In this document: positions 12,118 through 23,611 of the stretch, piece after piece
Numbering within the stretch: position 1 is the first letter of the stretch
How the letters are laid out: every line of letters starts with the position of its first letter
Assembly (NCBI GenBank): GCA_038503035.1
Contig: JAVSML010024013.1
Span: 198,220-262,219 of the forward strand
DNA: 64,000 nucleotides
Source: Crocodylus rhombifer
Taxonomy: Eukaryota > Chordata > Crocodylia > Crocodylidae
Direction of reading: 5' to 3'
Notes under the pieces: model-generated
What the model was told of the DNA's origin: nothing
Seen by the model: the letters and a program-made list of their open reading frames with translations, nothing else
Database searches by the model: none
Translations under genes and position numbers: made by a program

Positions 12118-13416
12118 TGTAACAGACTGCCAATTAAGTCTCACCAGATTGGTTTGAGATACTTAATCTGGTCTAGAAACACTGCTGGTGAACTCTGAGT
12201 GACCCAAGGGTGGAGTAGGGGAGCCCTGCCCTGTGGAAAAGAAGAAGCCAATCTAAAGAAGGGGTTTTCAGTCCCCTCATTCACATGGAAGGGAGCAGAG
12301 TGACCCCTCTGAAGAGCCTCAAAGGCCCTAGGAGAAGAGGGCAGCGGCAGGCAGCCATGCCTCCAGCCCTGCAGCAGACAGGGAGCTGTGGCAAGGGCTT
12401 GGGGCAGACAGCTGGTGCCCCAAGGCCCCATCGCAGTGTGCTGGACATGCCAGGCATCCCAGAGGCTAGGGGTGGCAATCGGCCCCCCACTCCACTGCAG
12501 AGAAGAGGCAGCAGTTGGGAGCGTAGGCAGCATCCTTATGCGGAGCAGGGAGCTGAGCCGGTGAGCTGAGGAAACCCCTCACCTCCCCGTGGGAAGTGGA
12601 ACAGCAGCAGGCAAGCCACTGGGATCCTGAGGAGCAACAGAGCACCAGGACAAGGGTCCCCAGGTGCTCGGGGCGCAGGCCAGCGCTCGGAGCGGGATTG
12701 GCGAGCCACGAGGCATGTGGGGTGCCCGGTCAGTCATCTGGAGCAGGGGTTTAAAGCAATGACCCCTGGGAGCTGCCTGCGCTACTGACCCTCTGCCACT
12801 GACTACTCCAGTGGGGACTCAGTCCTGTCCCTTATTCTGTAGCTGATTGTCATCAGATGGAGTCCCTGAACTTTGTGCTTGGGTCATGCCGATTGCTGCA
12901 GGAGCCTACTCTGTTGCTTGTTGCTTGCCTTTTTGATTGCCACAAAGGGTCTCCCCTCTTTGGGGGGGTTGGGGTTTCATACAATTTGATTGCTGCAGAC
13001 CAGAAGAGCTTAATCTGTTGCAGTCTGTCACTTATTCGAAAGCCTGTTGGAGCTGCTGGAGTGAGCACCTTGCTTCCTTGTGGTAGCGTCTCAGCAGTGG
13101 CTGAAAGCTGCCGGTTACCCTACCCATGGTTCTTGAGTCAAGGGTTGACTAATGCATTCTGGTTTGTCTTGTGATTCTGGTTATGCCATTTAAGTTCACT
13201 TGTAAATAACCTTTCCTATTATTCTTATTTTGTAAATAAAGGGTAAATAGTTAAATCAGTTAAGTGTTAGACCTTCTTGGGACCATGGGCTGCTCTGTGG
13301 GGAGCAGGGGCTGGCTGGAAAGTAAACTAATGCTGGCTGGAAGCCCTGCCCCACTCACCACGCCATCCCTGATATTGGGCAAGGGTAGCAACTATTAGGC
13401 CACGACCAGGGTTACA
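12118..13416 (+). mobile_element. Solo LTR of an endogenous retrovirus, 1.3 kb
   Basis: The ends are TGTAACAGAC at left and CAGGGTTACA at right, giving a 6-bp terminal inversion (TGTAAC/GTTACA) with the canonical TG...CA. The flanks TATATA (12112-12117) and TGTATA (13417-13422) differ by one base and may be a 6-bp target duplication, though the context is low-complexity. A polyadenylation signal AATAAA is at 13235-13240 in an AT-rich stretch, about 180 bp before the end, as expected for an R/U5 layout. The upstream part is GC-rich. No gag, pol or env coding is present, so this is an LTR left by recombination. The frames at 12141-13174 are incidental. Confidence 0.68.
13235..13240 (+). promoter_or_regulatory. 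AATAAA polyadenylation signal within solo LTR
   Basis: A perfect AATAAA in TTTTGTAAATAAAGGG, placed where an LTR would end its R region. It is on the same strand as CACNA2D3, so it is a potential premature poly(A) site in the intron; whether it is used cannot be seen. Confidence 0.6.
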
Positions 13417-14892
13417 TGTATACATATACATGATTGACGTTTTATATTTATTAAGGTTTTTAATTTTAAAATTGTTTGTAATAGGGACCTGTTTAGAAAA
13501 AAAAATCTGTATACTGTATTTACTTGAATAGAAGACAACCCTGATTATAAGACAGCCCCCCCAATAATTAGATTCTATATATGGAAAAAATATAAATTAG
13601 TTATTATTTTCCAAGTATACAAACTAATTATTGGAGGTTTACCTTGAATTTGTCCCCCTCCTACTGCTATAGAAAGGAAAATTTAATCTGGGAGGATCAG
13701 GTAGCCCTTTGTTCTCTGCTTCCCCCCAGCTTTTTCCCCTGGCAAACCCTTCCTCTTCTCCTTACTAGCAGACCCTGCTCTCCATGAGCACATGGAAGTG
13801 AGGAACAAAAATTGAAACATGGCTGCAGCAATTTGCATATAGTACCCATGCATTTAGTTTATACAGGATTGATGCATGTTGCCTTTTTTTGAAACTGATG
13901 TACAGTTTAGCATAGGTACTCCATAAATATATGTTTGAACAGCAAATTGGCACCTACTTATATGTAACACAAATTAGGCCTGATATTAGTCCAAAGCCAA
14001 AAAGCTTATGATTTACCACATAATTCACTGGACTGCACCCCACCAAAGTCAACAACATTTCAATCCATGGAAGTACACACACAGCTCAACATTGCTCAAT
14101 ATGCATGTGTACTCCTGATGTTACCCACAAAAGGTCCATGTGCTAATTAGCCTCCATTGTCACAAGTCCTGGGATGTCCCAAAAATGTATATGCAGATGA
14201 AGCAGAAGGCAATTTTGTGTGGCTTTACACCATGGGGGGGCAGAACCATGCTAATCATCTGTGCCAGGCTGAGAGACGGGCTGACGGGGATTCTGGGTAT
14301 ACAGTGTAATGGCTAACATGACTTGAAATAAGAGTCAGCAGTGAGGAGGACTGTACTTAATGGGCACTGTCATGTCTTATTCAGATGAACTGCACTTACA
14401 TATCCTTGTGGTAGGTTCCTATCAGCTTGTTTGCCAAATGTGGGCCATGTGTTTTATAATAATGCTTAGTGTCGGCTATGTTTAATCAACTTTATAGTTG
14501 GTGTCCATTGTTGAGCACATGCTGCTTTAGTTAGCAGTTTAATGATAGACAAAGTATTTATTGAGGTTTACTTATATGCAGTTATAAGGTGCATGCTTTT
14601 TTCCACATGCTAGTGGAGGGGAACTCTTTTTGTATTTACTTTTTGATTAAATACGATAGTTTGAAGGCAACAGTGTGTTTATAGACATACATCAGTATGT
14701 TATGTGTACATACATATGCATCTGTGATGTGTTCTTTTTCCTACAAAATGGAAGGGACCTTACAGTCAAGGTGGATTGACATTTTTTTAATTGCTAGCCC
14801 TCCCACCCCTGCCTTCCACACTTTAAAAAGGTTTTTTTATAATGTTTAGCTACAACATTATACGACATTATACGACAGGCAAATAGTAATAA
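13417..14892. other. Intronic sequence; short dispersed-repeat fragment
   Basis: Near 13510-13560 the sequence TACTGTATTTACTTGAATAG and GATTATAAGACAGCCCCCC resembles a dispersed vertebrate repeat also hinted at near 43110-43150, which I cannot name. The rest is AT-rich without recognised features. Confidence 0.4.
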
Positions 14893-14908
14893 TCATGCCT
14901 GGGCAACA

Positions 14909-15654
14909 GGCAAGAGGAGCTCATCCTCCTGCTCAGTGCAAAGAATTGTGACGCCATTGGGATAACGGAGACCTGGTGGGACTCCACCCATGACTGGACC
15001 ACGAGTATAGAGGGCTATACACTGTACAGGAGGGATCGTGTTGACAAAAGGGGCGGAGGTGTAGCTCTCTATGTGAAGGAAAGCTACATGTCCCTGCAAG
15101 CTGATGTTGGTGACCAGCATGGACAGCTAGAGACCCCCTGGGTAAAAATTCCTGGGGAATACGGCACAGGGGACACAACGGTGGGAGTCTACTACGGACC
15201 TCCCACTCAAAGTCCTGAGCTTGACCAGGAGTTCACCCGGGAACTGACTGAGGCCGCTTGCTCCAGGACCTTGGTTGTCATGGGTGACTTCAATTACCCG
15301 GACTTCTCGTGGGAAGATCACTCAGCAAAATCCGAGCGGTCGCAAAGCTTTCTCTCATGCGTGGATGACCTCTACCTGACTCAAGAAGTCTATGGGCCAA
15401 CGAGAGGCAAAGCGCTGCTTGACCTGGTACTGGCTATGGGGAACGACCTAATCGGCGACCTAGTGATCAATGGGAAGCTGGGTGACAGCGACCACGAGCT
15501 GATCACCTTCACCATCCGCCGTAAAGCTGGCAAGTCAGTGAGCAACACAGAAGTCCTTGACTTCAGAAAAGCCAACTTTGACAAGCTCAAGAGGCTTGTT
15601 GGTCAGGCCCTTAGGGACCATGACCCCAGGGAGATGGGAGTTCAAGAAGAGTGA
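14909..15654 (+). pseudogene. CR1 ORF2 endonuclease domain (broken)
   Basis: One frame is open from the 5' truncation to a stop at 15652-15654. Motifs visible in order: ITETWWD (catalytic Glu region), RRGGGVALYVK-like loop (about 15050-15078), MGDFNYPDFSW (about 15280-15312, catalytic Asp and Asn) and LGDSDHELI (about 15478-15504, catalytic Asp-His pair). These are the hallmark motifs of the APE-like endonuclease that nicks target DNA for CR1 and L2/L3 LINEs. The frame is lost afterwards by a frameshift within the linker to the reverse transcriptase. Confidence 0.88.
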
Positions 15655-15659
15655 TTACT

Positions 15660-17640
15660 TCTCAAGGCAACGATCCTCAATGCACAAGCTAAATCTATTC
15701 CAACACGGAGGAAAGGCAGCAAGAAGGCACAGCAGCCCTCCTGGCTCTCCAGGGACCTAGCGGACCTCCTGCGGCTAAAAAGGAAAGCCTACAAAGGATG
15801 GAGGATGGGATTCATCTCCAAGGAGGATTATTCTGCACTGGTCTGGTCCTGCAGGGAGCAAACCAGGAAAGCCAAGGCTGCAACTGAACTCCAACTAGCT
15901 TCAAGCATCAAGGACAACAAAAAGTCCTTTTTCAGATATGTGGGGAGCCAGAGGAAAAGCAAGGGCAATGTTGGACCCCTGCTAAACCAGATGGGGCAAC
16001 TGACAACTGACGCCCAGGAAAAAGCCAACCTATTAAATAGGTACTTTGCATCAGTCTTTCATCAGTCCCATGGGATGCCCATGCCTGCTATGGGACAGGG
16101 AGATCCGGGTGATGGGGATCCCCTACCCTCCATAAATGCTGACCTCATGAAGGAACATCTTGAGAAGCTGGAGACCTTCAAGTCAGCCGGCCCTGACAAT
16201 CTGCACCCCAGGGTACTCAAGGAGCTGGCGAGCGTCATAGCCCAGCCCCTGGCACGGATCTTTGAAAACTCCTGGCGCTCTGGTGTAGTGCCCGAAGACT
16301 GGAAGAAGCCCGATGTGGTGCCGATCTTCAAGAAAGGGAGGAGAGTGGATCCGGCTAACTACAGGCCCATTAGCCTGACTTCTATCCTGGGGAAGATCTT
16401 AGAAAAGTTTATTAAGGAGGCCATCCTTGATGGACTGGCCCAGGCTAACATCCTAAGGGATAGTCAGCATGGGTTTGTTGCGGGTAGGTCTTGTTTGGCC
16501 AATCTCATTTCCTTCTATGACCAGGTGACCTATCACCTGGACGAGGGAGAAGAGATTGATGGTCATATATCTTGACTTCAAAAAAGCTTTGATCTGATAT
16601 CCCATGATCACCTCTTGGCCAAACTGCCCAGTTGTGGCCTTGGCTCCACCACGATCCGCTGGCTGGGAAATTTGGCTCTGTGGTCGGACCCAGAGGGTTG
16701 TGATTGATGGCAGTCACTCATCGTGGTGCCCTGTGACCAGTGGGGTCCCTCAAGGCTCTGTCCTTGGACCCATACTGTTCAACATCTTCATTAATGATGT
16801 GGACATTGGAGTCAGGAGTAGACTGGCCAAGTTCATCGATGACACCAAACTTTGGGGCAAAGCATCCACACCAGAAGATGGGCGGGTGATCCAGGCTGAC
16901 CTGGACAAGCTCAGCAAATGGGCAGACGAGAACCTGATGGTGTTTAACTCCGATAAATGCAAGGTTCTCCACCTTGGGAGGAAAAACCTGCAGCATCCTT
17001 AAAGGCTTGGCAGTGCTACGTTGGATAGCACTACAGAAGAAAGAGACTTGGGAGTCATCATTGACCACAAGATGAACATGAGCCTGCAATGCGATGCTGC
17101 GGCTAGTAAAGTGACCAAAACGCTGGCTTGCATCCATAGATGCTTCTCAAGCAAATCCCGGGACGTCATTCTGCCCTTGTACTCGGCCTTGGTGAGGCCG
17201 CAGCTGGAGTACTGCATCCAGTTTTGGGCTCCACAATTCAAAAAGGATGTGGAGAAGCTTGAGAGAGTCCAGAGGAGAGCCATGCGCATGATCAGAGGTC
17301 AGGAAAACAGATCTTATGATGACAGGCTGAGAGACATGGGACTCTTTAGCCTCGAAAAGCGCAGGCTCAGGGGTGATCTGATGGCCACCTATAAGTTTAT
17401 CAGGGGTGACCACCAGGATCTGGGGGAACATTTTTTCACCAGAGCGCCCCAAGGGATGACAAGGTTGAACGGTCACAAACTCCTGCAAGACCGTTTCAGG
17501 CTGGACATAAGGAAGAATTTCTTTACTGTCTGAGCCCCCAAGGTCTGGAACAGTCTGCCAGCGGAGGTGGTTCAAGCACCTACATTGAACACCTTCAAGA
17601 GTAAATTGGATGCTTATCTTGCTGGGATCCTATGACCCCA
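15660..17640 (+). pseudogene. CR1 ORF2 reverse transcriptase region (broken)
   Basis: The motifs fall in successive frames. They are DWKKPDVVPIFKKG and NYRPISLTSILGK (about 16297-16395), QHGFVAGRSCLANLISFYDQ (about 16465-16524), VIYLDFKKA just after a frame change (about 16562-16590), SGVPQGSVLGPILFNIFIND (16739-16798) and the catalytic box FIDDTKLWG (about 16832-16858). The usual F/YADD alanine is Ile here, while both aspartates remain. The thumb and C-terminal region (LVRPQLEYCIQFWAPQ, RLRDMGLFSLEKRRLRGDL) follows with stops at about 17000 and 17533. The element is dead. Confidence 0.88.
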
Positions 17641-17733
17641 GCTGACTTCCTGCCCTTTGGGCGGGCGGCTGGACTCTGATCTTCCAAGGTCCCTTCGAGC
17701 CCTAATGTCTATAAAATCTATGAAACATGTGAA

Positions 17734-18140
17734 ATGCTTAAATGTGTGCTCAATACAAAAATTGCCAAGCTTTGGAAGGAATCTATCCATAAAAGATTTT
17801 AATTTTCACAGGGAATTCTACTGTTCTGTAGAAGAGTTGCGAACAAATATTTCAAGCAGGAAAGGATGGAATAATTTGATAGTCGTTCCTCTGCAGCAAG
17901 GAACATGATCTTCTTCCTTGGATTTCTAGAATGTATTTGAACAAACTAATTCTGCCCTCCCAGTGATAAGGTATTTATGTTGCCCTTACCCCCTTGTTTT
18001 ACTTTTGGTAGGTTAAAGTGATCTTGGTGTTTTGAGAGAATGCGCCTGGCTGTTGTGAGCCAAGGTTGTTTGTATAGTCAACTTAGATCACCTTCTGAGG
18101 TCCCTTCCAGCTCTACTTTTCTGTGGTTCTGTATTGCTTT
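17734..18140 (+). mobile_element. Old CR1 3' fragment (about 17990-18135)
   Basis: GGCTGTTGTGAGCCAAGG, AGATCACCTTCTGAGGTCCC and TTCCAGCTCTACTTTTCTGT, then GGTTCTGT, match the terminal region of CR1 elements (...GAGGTCCCTTCCAGCCCTA...TTCTRTG). It is more diverged than the neighbouring CR1 and so older. The exact left border is unclear. Confidence 0.55.
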
Positions 18141-18761
18141 TTTAACACACAGTATTTACATACCTAATATTTATAGGTGTGGCTGGTACATACATGAGTT
18201 CTATAGAGACTTTTTTAGATTTTAACAGGGAATTTCCCTGAAGAGTCCTTTATGAAGAGTATGTTTGAGCCTCTCATGCCTCCTATTTCTGATGGGACTG
18301 TACATGCCATCCCTATAAAGTGACAAAGGATTGTGAACAGGAAAATCAGGACAGCAAAGACAGATGACAGACCAGGAAACTAGAGTGTAGGAGTGAATTG
18401 GGATTGACTGATCAAGGAGAGTGGGACAAAGTAAGAGATCTGGGATGGGGAATGAGAACAAAATTGCAGGAAAAGGAAACTGCAAGTATGGGGAAAATTT
18501 GGGGCTAAGAGCTGAAGTCAGGGGGAGGGGTGACATTGGGGCAACTAGGCTGAGACTGGAATCAGAAGCGTCTGAGGATTGGAGAATAGGCTTTTATGTT
18601 TAAATAGTACATCAAGGCTGACTCAATTTTTAATGCATCCCATGGTGATGTTAGAATTACTGTACTTCAGTTGATAGCTTCAATAGATGATTCTAAAGTA
18701 TAATCATAGCACTGTAACAGTGTTCTATGTTTTAGAATACATCTTGGTTGTTATTTTATGC
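18141..18761. other. Intronic sequence without recognised features
   Basis: Moderately AT-rich sequence with short frames only. Nothing assignable. Confidence 0.5.
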
Positions 18762-21220
18762 TAGGAACAGAAGTTACACATAAACCAGCTTAAGTAATAA
18801 GAAACTGGTTTAAACCCATAAGAAAACAGGAATTCAGTGCACATAAAGCAGTTTCAAAATGGCCAAAACTGGTTTATGATGAACCTAGTTGAATGTAATA
18901 TCAGATTTACCTGGTTGCATGTGGTATCAGACTTAACTGATTTGCATCAAACCAGTTTATGAAACTTCTGTCCCAGACCCCTTCCTGGTTTAAGTTAAAT
19001 CAGAGTCCTCCAGCATCCCAGCATGCTCTACAGCCCTGGGCTGTGCACTCTGCTCCAACAGAGCAGGGCTGGCCCTGCCCCCCAGCTGCCAGCAGGGACT
19101 TTTCCATCCCCAGCATCCAGGTGTAGATTTCCCCACCTCCCCCTTCTCAGCCAGGGAATCGACCCACTTCCCAGCTGGGGCAGGGAAGTAAAACCCCCAC
19201 TGCCAGATTCCCTTCTCCACAGGGCACTGATTGGGCATTTTCCCTCCCACACTCCTGGCTCAGCTGGCAGGGGCAGCAGGGCCTGGCTCCCAGGAAAGGC
19301 TGCAGCTCTTCCCAAGAGATGCTGGGCAGCGAATGCTCTGACCCCCTTAGCCAGCTCCAGTGAAGCGTCAGCACTAGGAGCCATGCTCACTAAGTGGCTC
19401 CTGGGACAGCAACAGGGTTTTGGAATAGGAATGGCAGAGGGAGGGGCAGGAGGATGCCTTTTTTCCTCCCCAATCCCTTCTCAACCAACCTGCTGACCAG
19501 GGAGCAAATATGACCAAGTGATCAGCCCAGCTCCAGGCCACATGAGCCAGGAACCAGGGCATTCACCCAGCCACCTCCCCACCTGAGGAGGGAGTGGGGT
19601 GGGGGGGAAATGGCCCCTTTTTATGGGCTTTCCATGGGCACAGCCTGGCTGAGGATCCAAAGTTGGGGCGGGGGGTGCTGTTTCCCCTCCACTTCCTCCT
19701 CAACTAGCCTGCCAACTCAGCAGGGGGCATGGCTGGTTGACTGCCCCAGCTGCCAGCTTGGATGGCAGAGTAAAACTCCCACCATAGGCTTCCCCTCAGC
19801 TAGGAGTCAGGCTGATCACACAGTCACCTGGCAGGCAGTGGGTGAGGGGAATGCCCCCCCCCAGCCCAGGTTTGGATCCTGAGCTGGGGTGTGCCTGGTA
19901 CAGAGGGTGGGAAGCCCTCAGTAGGGTAGTTTTCCCCCACCCCCATCAGCTAGCCTGCCAGCAGAGCAAAGGGTGTGGCCAGGTGATTGGCTCAGCTTCC
20001 AGCTACAAGGAAGCCTAATGGGACCTTTACTCCCCCACCTGAGCCAGGAGCCAATCCAATCATCTGGCCATTCCCCCTGCTCATCTGGCAGGCTAGCTGA
20101 TGAGGGAAAGGGGGGAAAACAGCCCCCACTGAGGGCTTCCCACTCCCTCTGCTGGATACAGCCCAGCTGGGCGTCCAAAGCCAGGCAGGGGACGGGGGCT
20201 GTTTCCCCCCAACTCCCTCCTCAGCTGGCCTGCCAGCCAAGCAGAATGTTCAGCTGGTTCCTGGCTTGAGTAGGGGAGTAAGGTCCTCACTGTGGGCTTC
20301 CCCACAGCTGGAAGTCAGGCCAAGTACCTGGCCATGCACCTGCTTGGCTGAGGAAGGAGTGTGGGGGGCGGGGGGGAATGCTGCTCACTGAAGGGTCCCT
20401 GACCCTGGCACAGCCCCACTAGGATTCCAGAGCTGGGTGGGGGGTCATTCCTCCCCCATTCTCTCCTCAGCCGGATGCTGGCCAAGAAGGGGTCATGGCC
20501 AGGTGATTGGCCCAGCTCTTGGTTCTGGGTGTGGTGGGGAAGAACTGTGCTGGGGGTCCTGCCTCCCCCTTTCCCAACCCTGAGGAGACCCCAGCTGGGA
20601 GTCCAATGTGAGGTAGAAAGGAGGGTTTCCCCCCACATCCCTTCCTCAGCCAGTGCTGAGACTGAGGGGGTGTGACTAGGGATCCAGCTCCGGGCATGGG
20701 GAGAAAGGGGAAGAAGTGCCCTTCTGGGGGTTTCCTTCCTTTCCTCTTTGTGGTGGAGACCATGGCTGGGGTCTGGGGGAAGAGTCAGGTTTTTCCCCAG
20801 GCCCGCTCCTCAGCCTGCTCAGACTGAGGGGGGGGGCATGGGTAGGGGGACCTGCTCTGGGCACAGGGAAAGAGGGAGAAGCACCCCATTGGGGACTTCC
20901 CTCTTCCCCCTTCCCCAGCACTTGTAAGACCCTACTGGAGGTCTGGTGGGAGGGTTCCCCCCACACCCACTCCTCAGCCAAGTGGATGCTAAAGAGGGAG
21001 CATGGCTAGGGAAATCACTCATCTCCCAACTGGCCAGCAGGCTGGGAGGCATGTGCAAGCACTCCCTTGCTCCTGGTATGGTCCACTGGAGGGGTCTGGC
21101 TCCCTTTCATCTTTGAAAAGTGAATCAGTTCATTTTCTTCTTGATTCAGTCTAAGCAGTCTACAGAAACCTGCAAAAATTGAATTAATTCAGCCTTGGGG
21201 TTTTTGACTGTCTGTCCCTA
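18762..21220. mobile_element. Non-autonomous DNA transposon, 2.46 kb, with internal tandem array
   Basis: The left end TAGGAACAGAAGTTACACAT leads into repeated AAACCAG/CTGGTTTA motifs (18780-18985). The right end in reverse complement reads TAGGGACAGACAGTCAAAAA. These are short terminal inverted repeats of the form TAGGRACAGA. The same left sequence recurs at 36535 and, inverted, at 26235-26320; the same right end recurs at 37338. The interior (about 19000-21060) is a GC-rich degenerate tandem array, listed separately. I see no clear target duplication and no transposase. A hAT-type or similar cut-and-paste family is an inference from the ends. Confidence 0.68.
19040..21060. repeat. GC-rich degenerate tandem array inside DNA transposon
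   Basis: A module of the form CTCCTCAGCTAGCCTGCCAG...GGCATGGCCAGGTGATTGGC, then CCAGCTCC and GGGGAGTAA, recurs at about 19143, 19476, 19692, 19940, 20216, 20462, 20641, 20806 and 20968. The spacing is 160-330 bp. Copies are strongly diverged and of unequal length. Open frames on both strands here (19023-19496, 20676-21058 and others) are side effects of high GC and lack any domain. Confidence 0.65.
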
Positions 21221-21344
21221 GCCTACATGTTTACTGACTGAAGACTGTATAGTCAACTTTTTAGAGTGAATTCAGTACTGTGGAAGCTATATACTGTCAG
21301 TTCTGGAGATGAGTCCTCTCTTTATCCACAATAAATGTACATTA

Positions 21345-22125
21345 TTGACACTTATGCTGTACTAGCCAATTGCTCGTCAAGAATGATGGGGGGGGGGACG
21401 GGGTGGAATGGAGCCTCAGCCCCCCCCCTCCCTGATCCGGGCCTGCTCCCCCTTCCCTCCTGCTGCTTAGGGTGTGGTCCCACTCTCCCCCTCTCACCAC
21501 AGCAGCAAGGGAAAGGGAGGAACAGGCCCAGGCCTGATACAGGGGGAGAAGCTGGACTGCTGTGGCAGGGGGGCAAAAGGGAGCAGCGCGCCCAGGCTGA
21601 CCCAGCATTGGCAGGGGGACAGGAGAAGTGGGCTCGGGGCTGATGTGGGAGAGTGGGGGTAGGGGAAGAGTGGGCCCAGGCCCAATGGAAGAAGACTTGC
21701 TCCTTCCTTCCCCCCCACAGCTGTTGTGTTGGGGCAGGCCTACTGTCCTCCAACCGCTGCAGTGGGCTGGCTTTTCCCCTGGCTTGGGCAAGTTCCACAT
21801 TGGGCCTGGGCCCGCTCCCCCCCCAGATCCTGCATTGGGCCTAGGCCCACTCCCCCCCCATGTTACCTGTAGGGAGCAGAGGAGGGAGGTGGCAAGGCCA
21901 ACCCTGCTGGCCTCACCCCCCTCTTCCATCTGCTCTGTTGCTGCCACCTCAAAGGAGCAGGGCAGGGTGGGTTGGGAGGAGCTGCATTTGTCTCACTCCC
22001 CCACTTCATCCCCTGTGTCTCTACCATTATGGCGGCAGGCTGCCTTCTGTCAGAATGCTTCTTCATGTCCTGGTTTGTCAGCCAGTCAGAGCATGAATAA
22101 AGCATTATGGACAGACAGACAGACT
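21345..22125. repeat. GC-rich repeat-like tract, family not identified
   Basis: A sharply GC-rich block begins near CTAGCCAATTGCTCGTCAAG and ends near AATAAAGCATTATGGACAGA, (C)AGACAGAC and TTAGACTTTTA. Composition and abrupt borders suggest a mobile element, possibly with its 3' end at about 22125. Terminal repeats, target duplications and coding domains are not evident. The frames at 21342-21947 and 21628-22128 are Gly/Pro/Ser-rich shadows. G-run at 21388-21397. Confidence 0.4.
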
Positions 22126-23611
22126 TAGACTTTTATTTTTTTCATGCAAACAATAGCATAATTTTGTAGTATTTGTCATTTGGAGACAAGATACGGAAGA
22201 AAACAATTGGAGTTGTTGGAAATGGATTAAATCATGGAAATGAGGATTTGATTAGAAACAGGATCAGGGCAAGAATAACATGGTCAGGCACAAAATTTGT
22301 CTCCACAATTTCTGACTTTGGACCTGTAAGTTTTATTCAAGGCAAGTGTTGGTAGAAAAAGAGGAAGTGCTGAACACAAAAATATTGTGGAGCTTCTAAC
22401 CTCCAGACCAGAACATTAAAAACATTTACTTATTTCCATAAAGTAGATATAAAGTAAAAAGATTACTTTTTACTTAACAAATATTACCAGTAAGTAAAAT
22501 GTTATTAAACATAGGTCATATTCCATTTTTCATGGAAAAAAGGAGCTTGTACAACATTCACTTTTTTGTGGTTCCCTCACAACCAGGGGGTCAGGATGGT
22601 CTCTATTGTTAGCTAAGCCCAGGCTCTTTTCATCTGCTTGAATTCCAAGATCATCCATGTCTTTCAGTGATGACTTTTAGACAACCCAAGTCATTAGAAT
22701 TCATCCATCACAGCTGCATAGTAGATGCAGAATATTAAATAAATACATCAAATACACTAGCTTTCAAAATTATGAATTTGAAAAGTGGGAATGGAAGATG
22801 AAACAAATTTGAATGTCAGGTCAGAGTGAAAATATATGTTCCAAACTGTTACTACTTGTTAATATAGAAAAAAACACATTTTTTTTCTGTTAAGGTTGGT
22901 GGAATTCCAATAATGTCAACATGGGAAATAGGATTATATTTATATATACTGATTGTTTCATTTATATATGCTGATTGTTGCATAAAACCCTATTCACTAC
23001 ATTCTGACACCAAGATATACGGCATCTTTCCAGAACATTTCATCTTGCCAGTTAATGTAATATGAATTACATTTCAGTTAAAACAGTGTCTTAAAGACAA
23101 GCTAATATTTTTCTGATGTGCTTTAGTGCCTTTTTAACCAGGCCTATTATTTCTTTCACTTCTGTTGCTTTTACAAGCATTATTTGTGGAGTTTTGCAAG
23201 TTGTATGAAGTCTCACTGTGACTGAAAAATGAAAGCATCCATAAGGTTGTAGTGCAGTCTTGAACTTTATTGCTTTCACTTATCACTAAAAGCATTTTGT
23301 CTGTGATTTCTGCAGTCCATCTATGATTTAAATATAATGCATCTGTACTGGCAAATATCCACAGACAAATTAATCCACTGACCAACGAAAATAAGAGATG
23401 TTTTTCTTGCAGTTGCATTGTAAATTGCCATCAACCAATTATTTTTACTCAGTAATCTGTATGAATCATAAGCGATTTAAGTACTTCCAATGTTTTATAT
23501 TTTGATACCTAAAACAATCACAATCCTTTCTAGGGTCTAATCTCTGTGGTATGAAATGACTGGATAGATTAGGATTCAGAGTTAAAGAGGCAGAAAGTAA
23601 CTGCTTTGTTT
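22126..23611. other. Intronic sequence without recognised features
   Basis: AT-rich sequence. It has a short local duplication TTTATATATRCTGATTGTT at 22937-22980. No exon or RNA gene seen. Confidence 0.5.

Larger units (their letters stand above)
14893..17733 (+). mobile_element. CR1 LINE retrotransposon, 5'-truncated, 2.84 kb
   Basis: This is the longest CR1 here. It opens inside the apurinic-type endonuclease domain (GITETWWDS at about 14957-14983), continues through the reverse transcriptase, and ends with the CR1 3' region (GGTCCCTTCGAGCCCTAATG) and the tail TCTATAAAATCTATGAAAC. CR1 elements move by target-primed reverse transcription and are usually 5'-truncated, as here. The coding frame is broken by at least two frameshifts (about 15650-15800 and 16570-16600) and by in-frame stops near 17000 and 17533, so it cannot make an active protein. 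Confidence 0.92.

Noticed and set aside
19023..22128. Many long frames on both strands, up to 201 codons
   Set aside because: High GC and tandem repetition remove stop codons in all frames; peptides are Pro/Gly/Ser-rich without recognisable domains.
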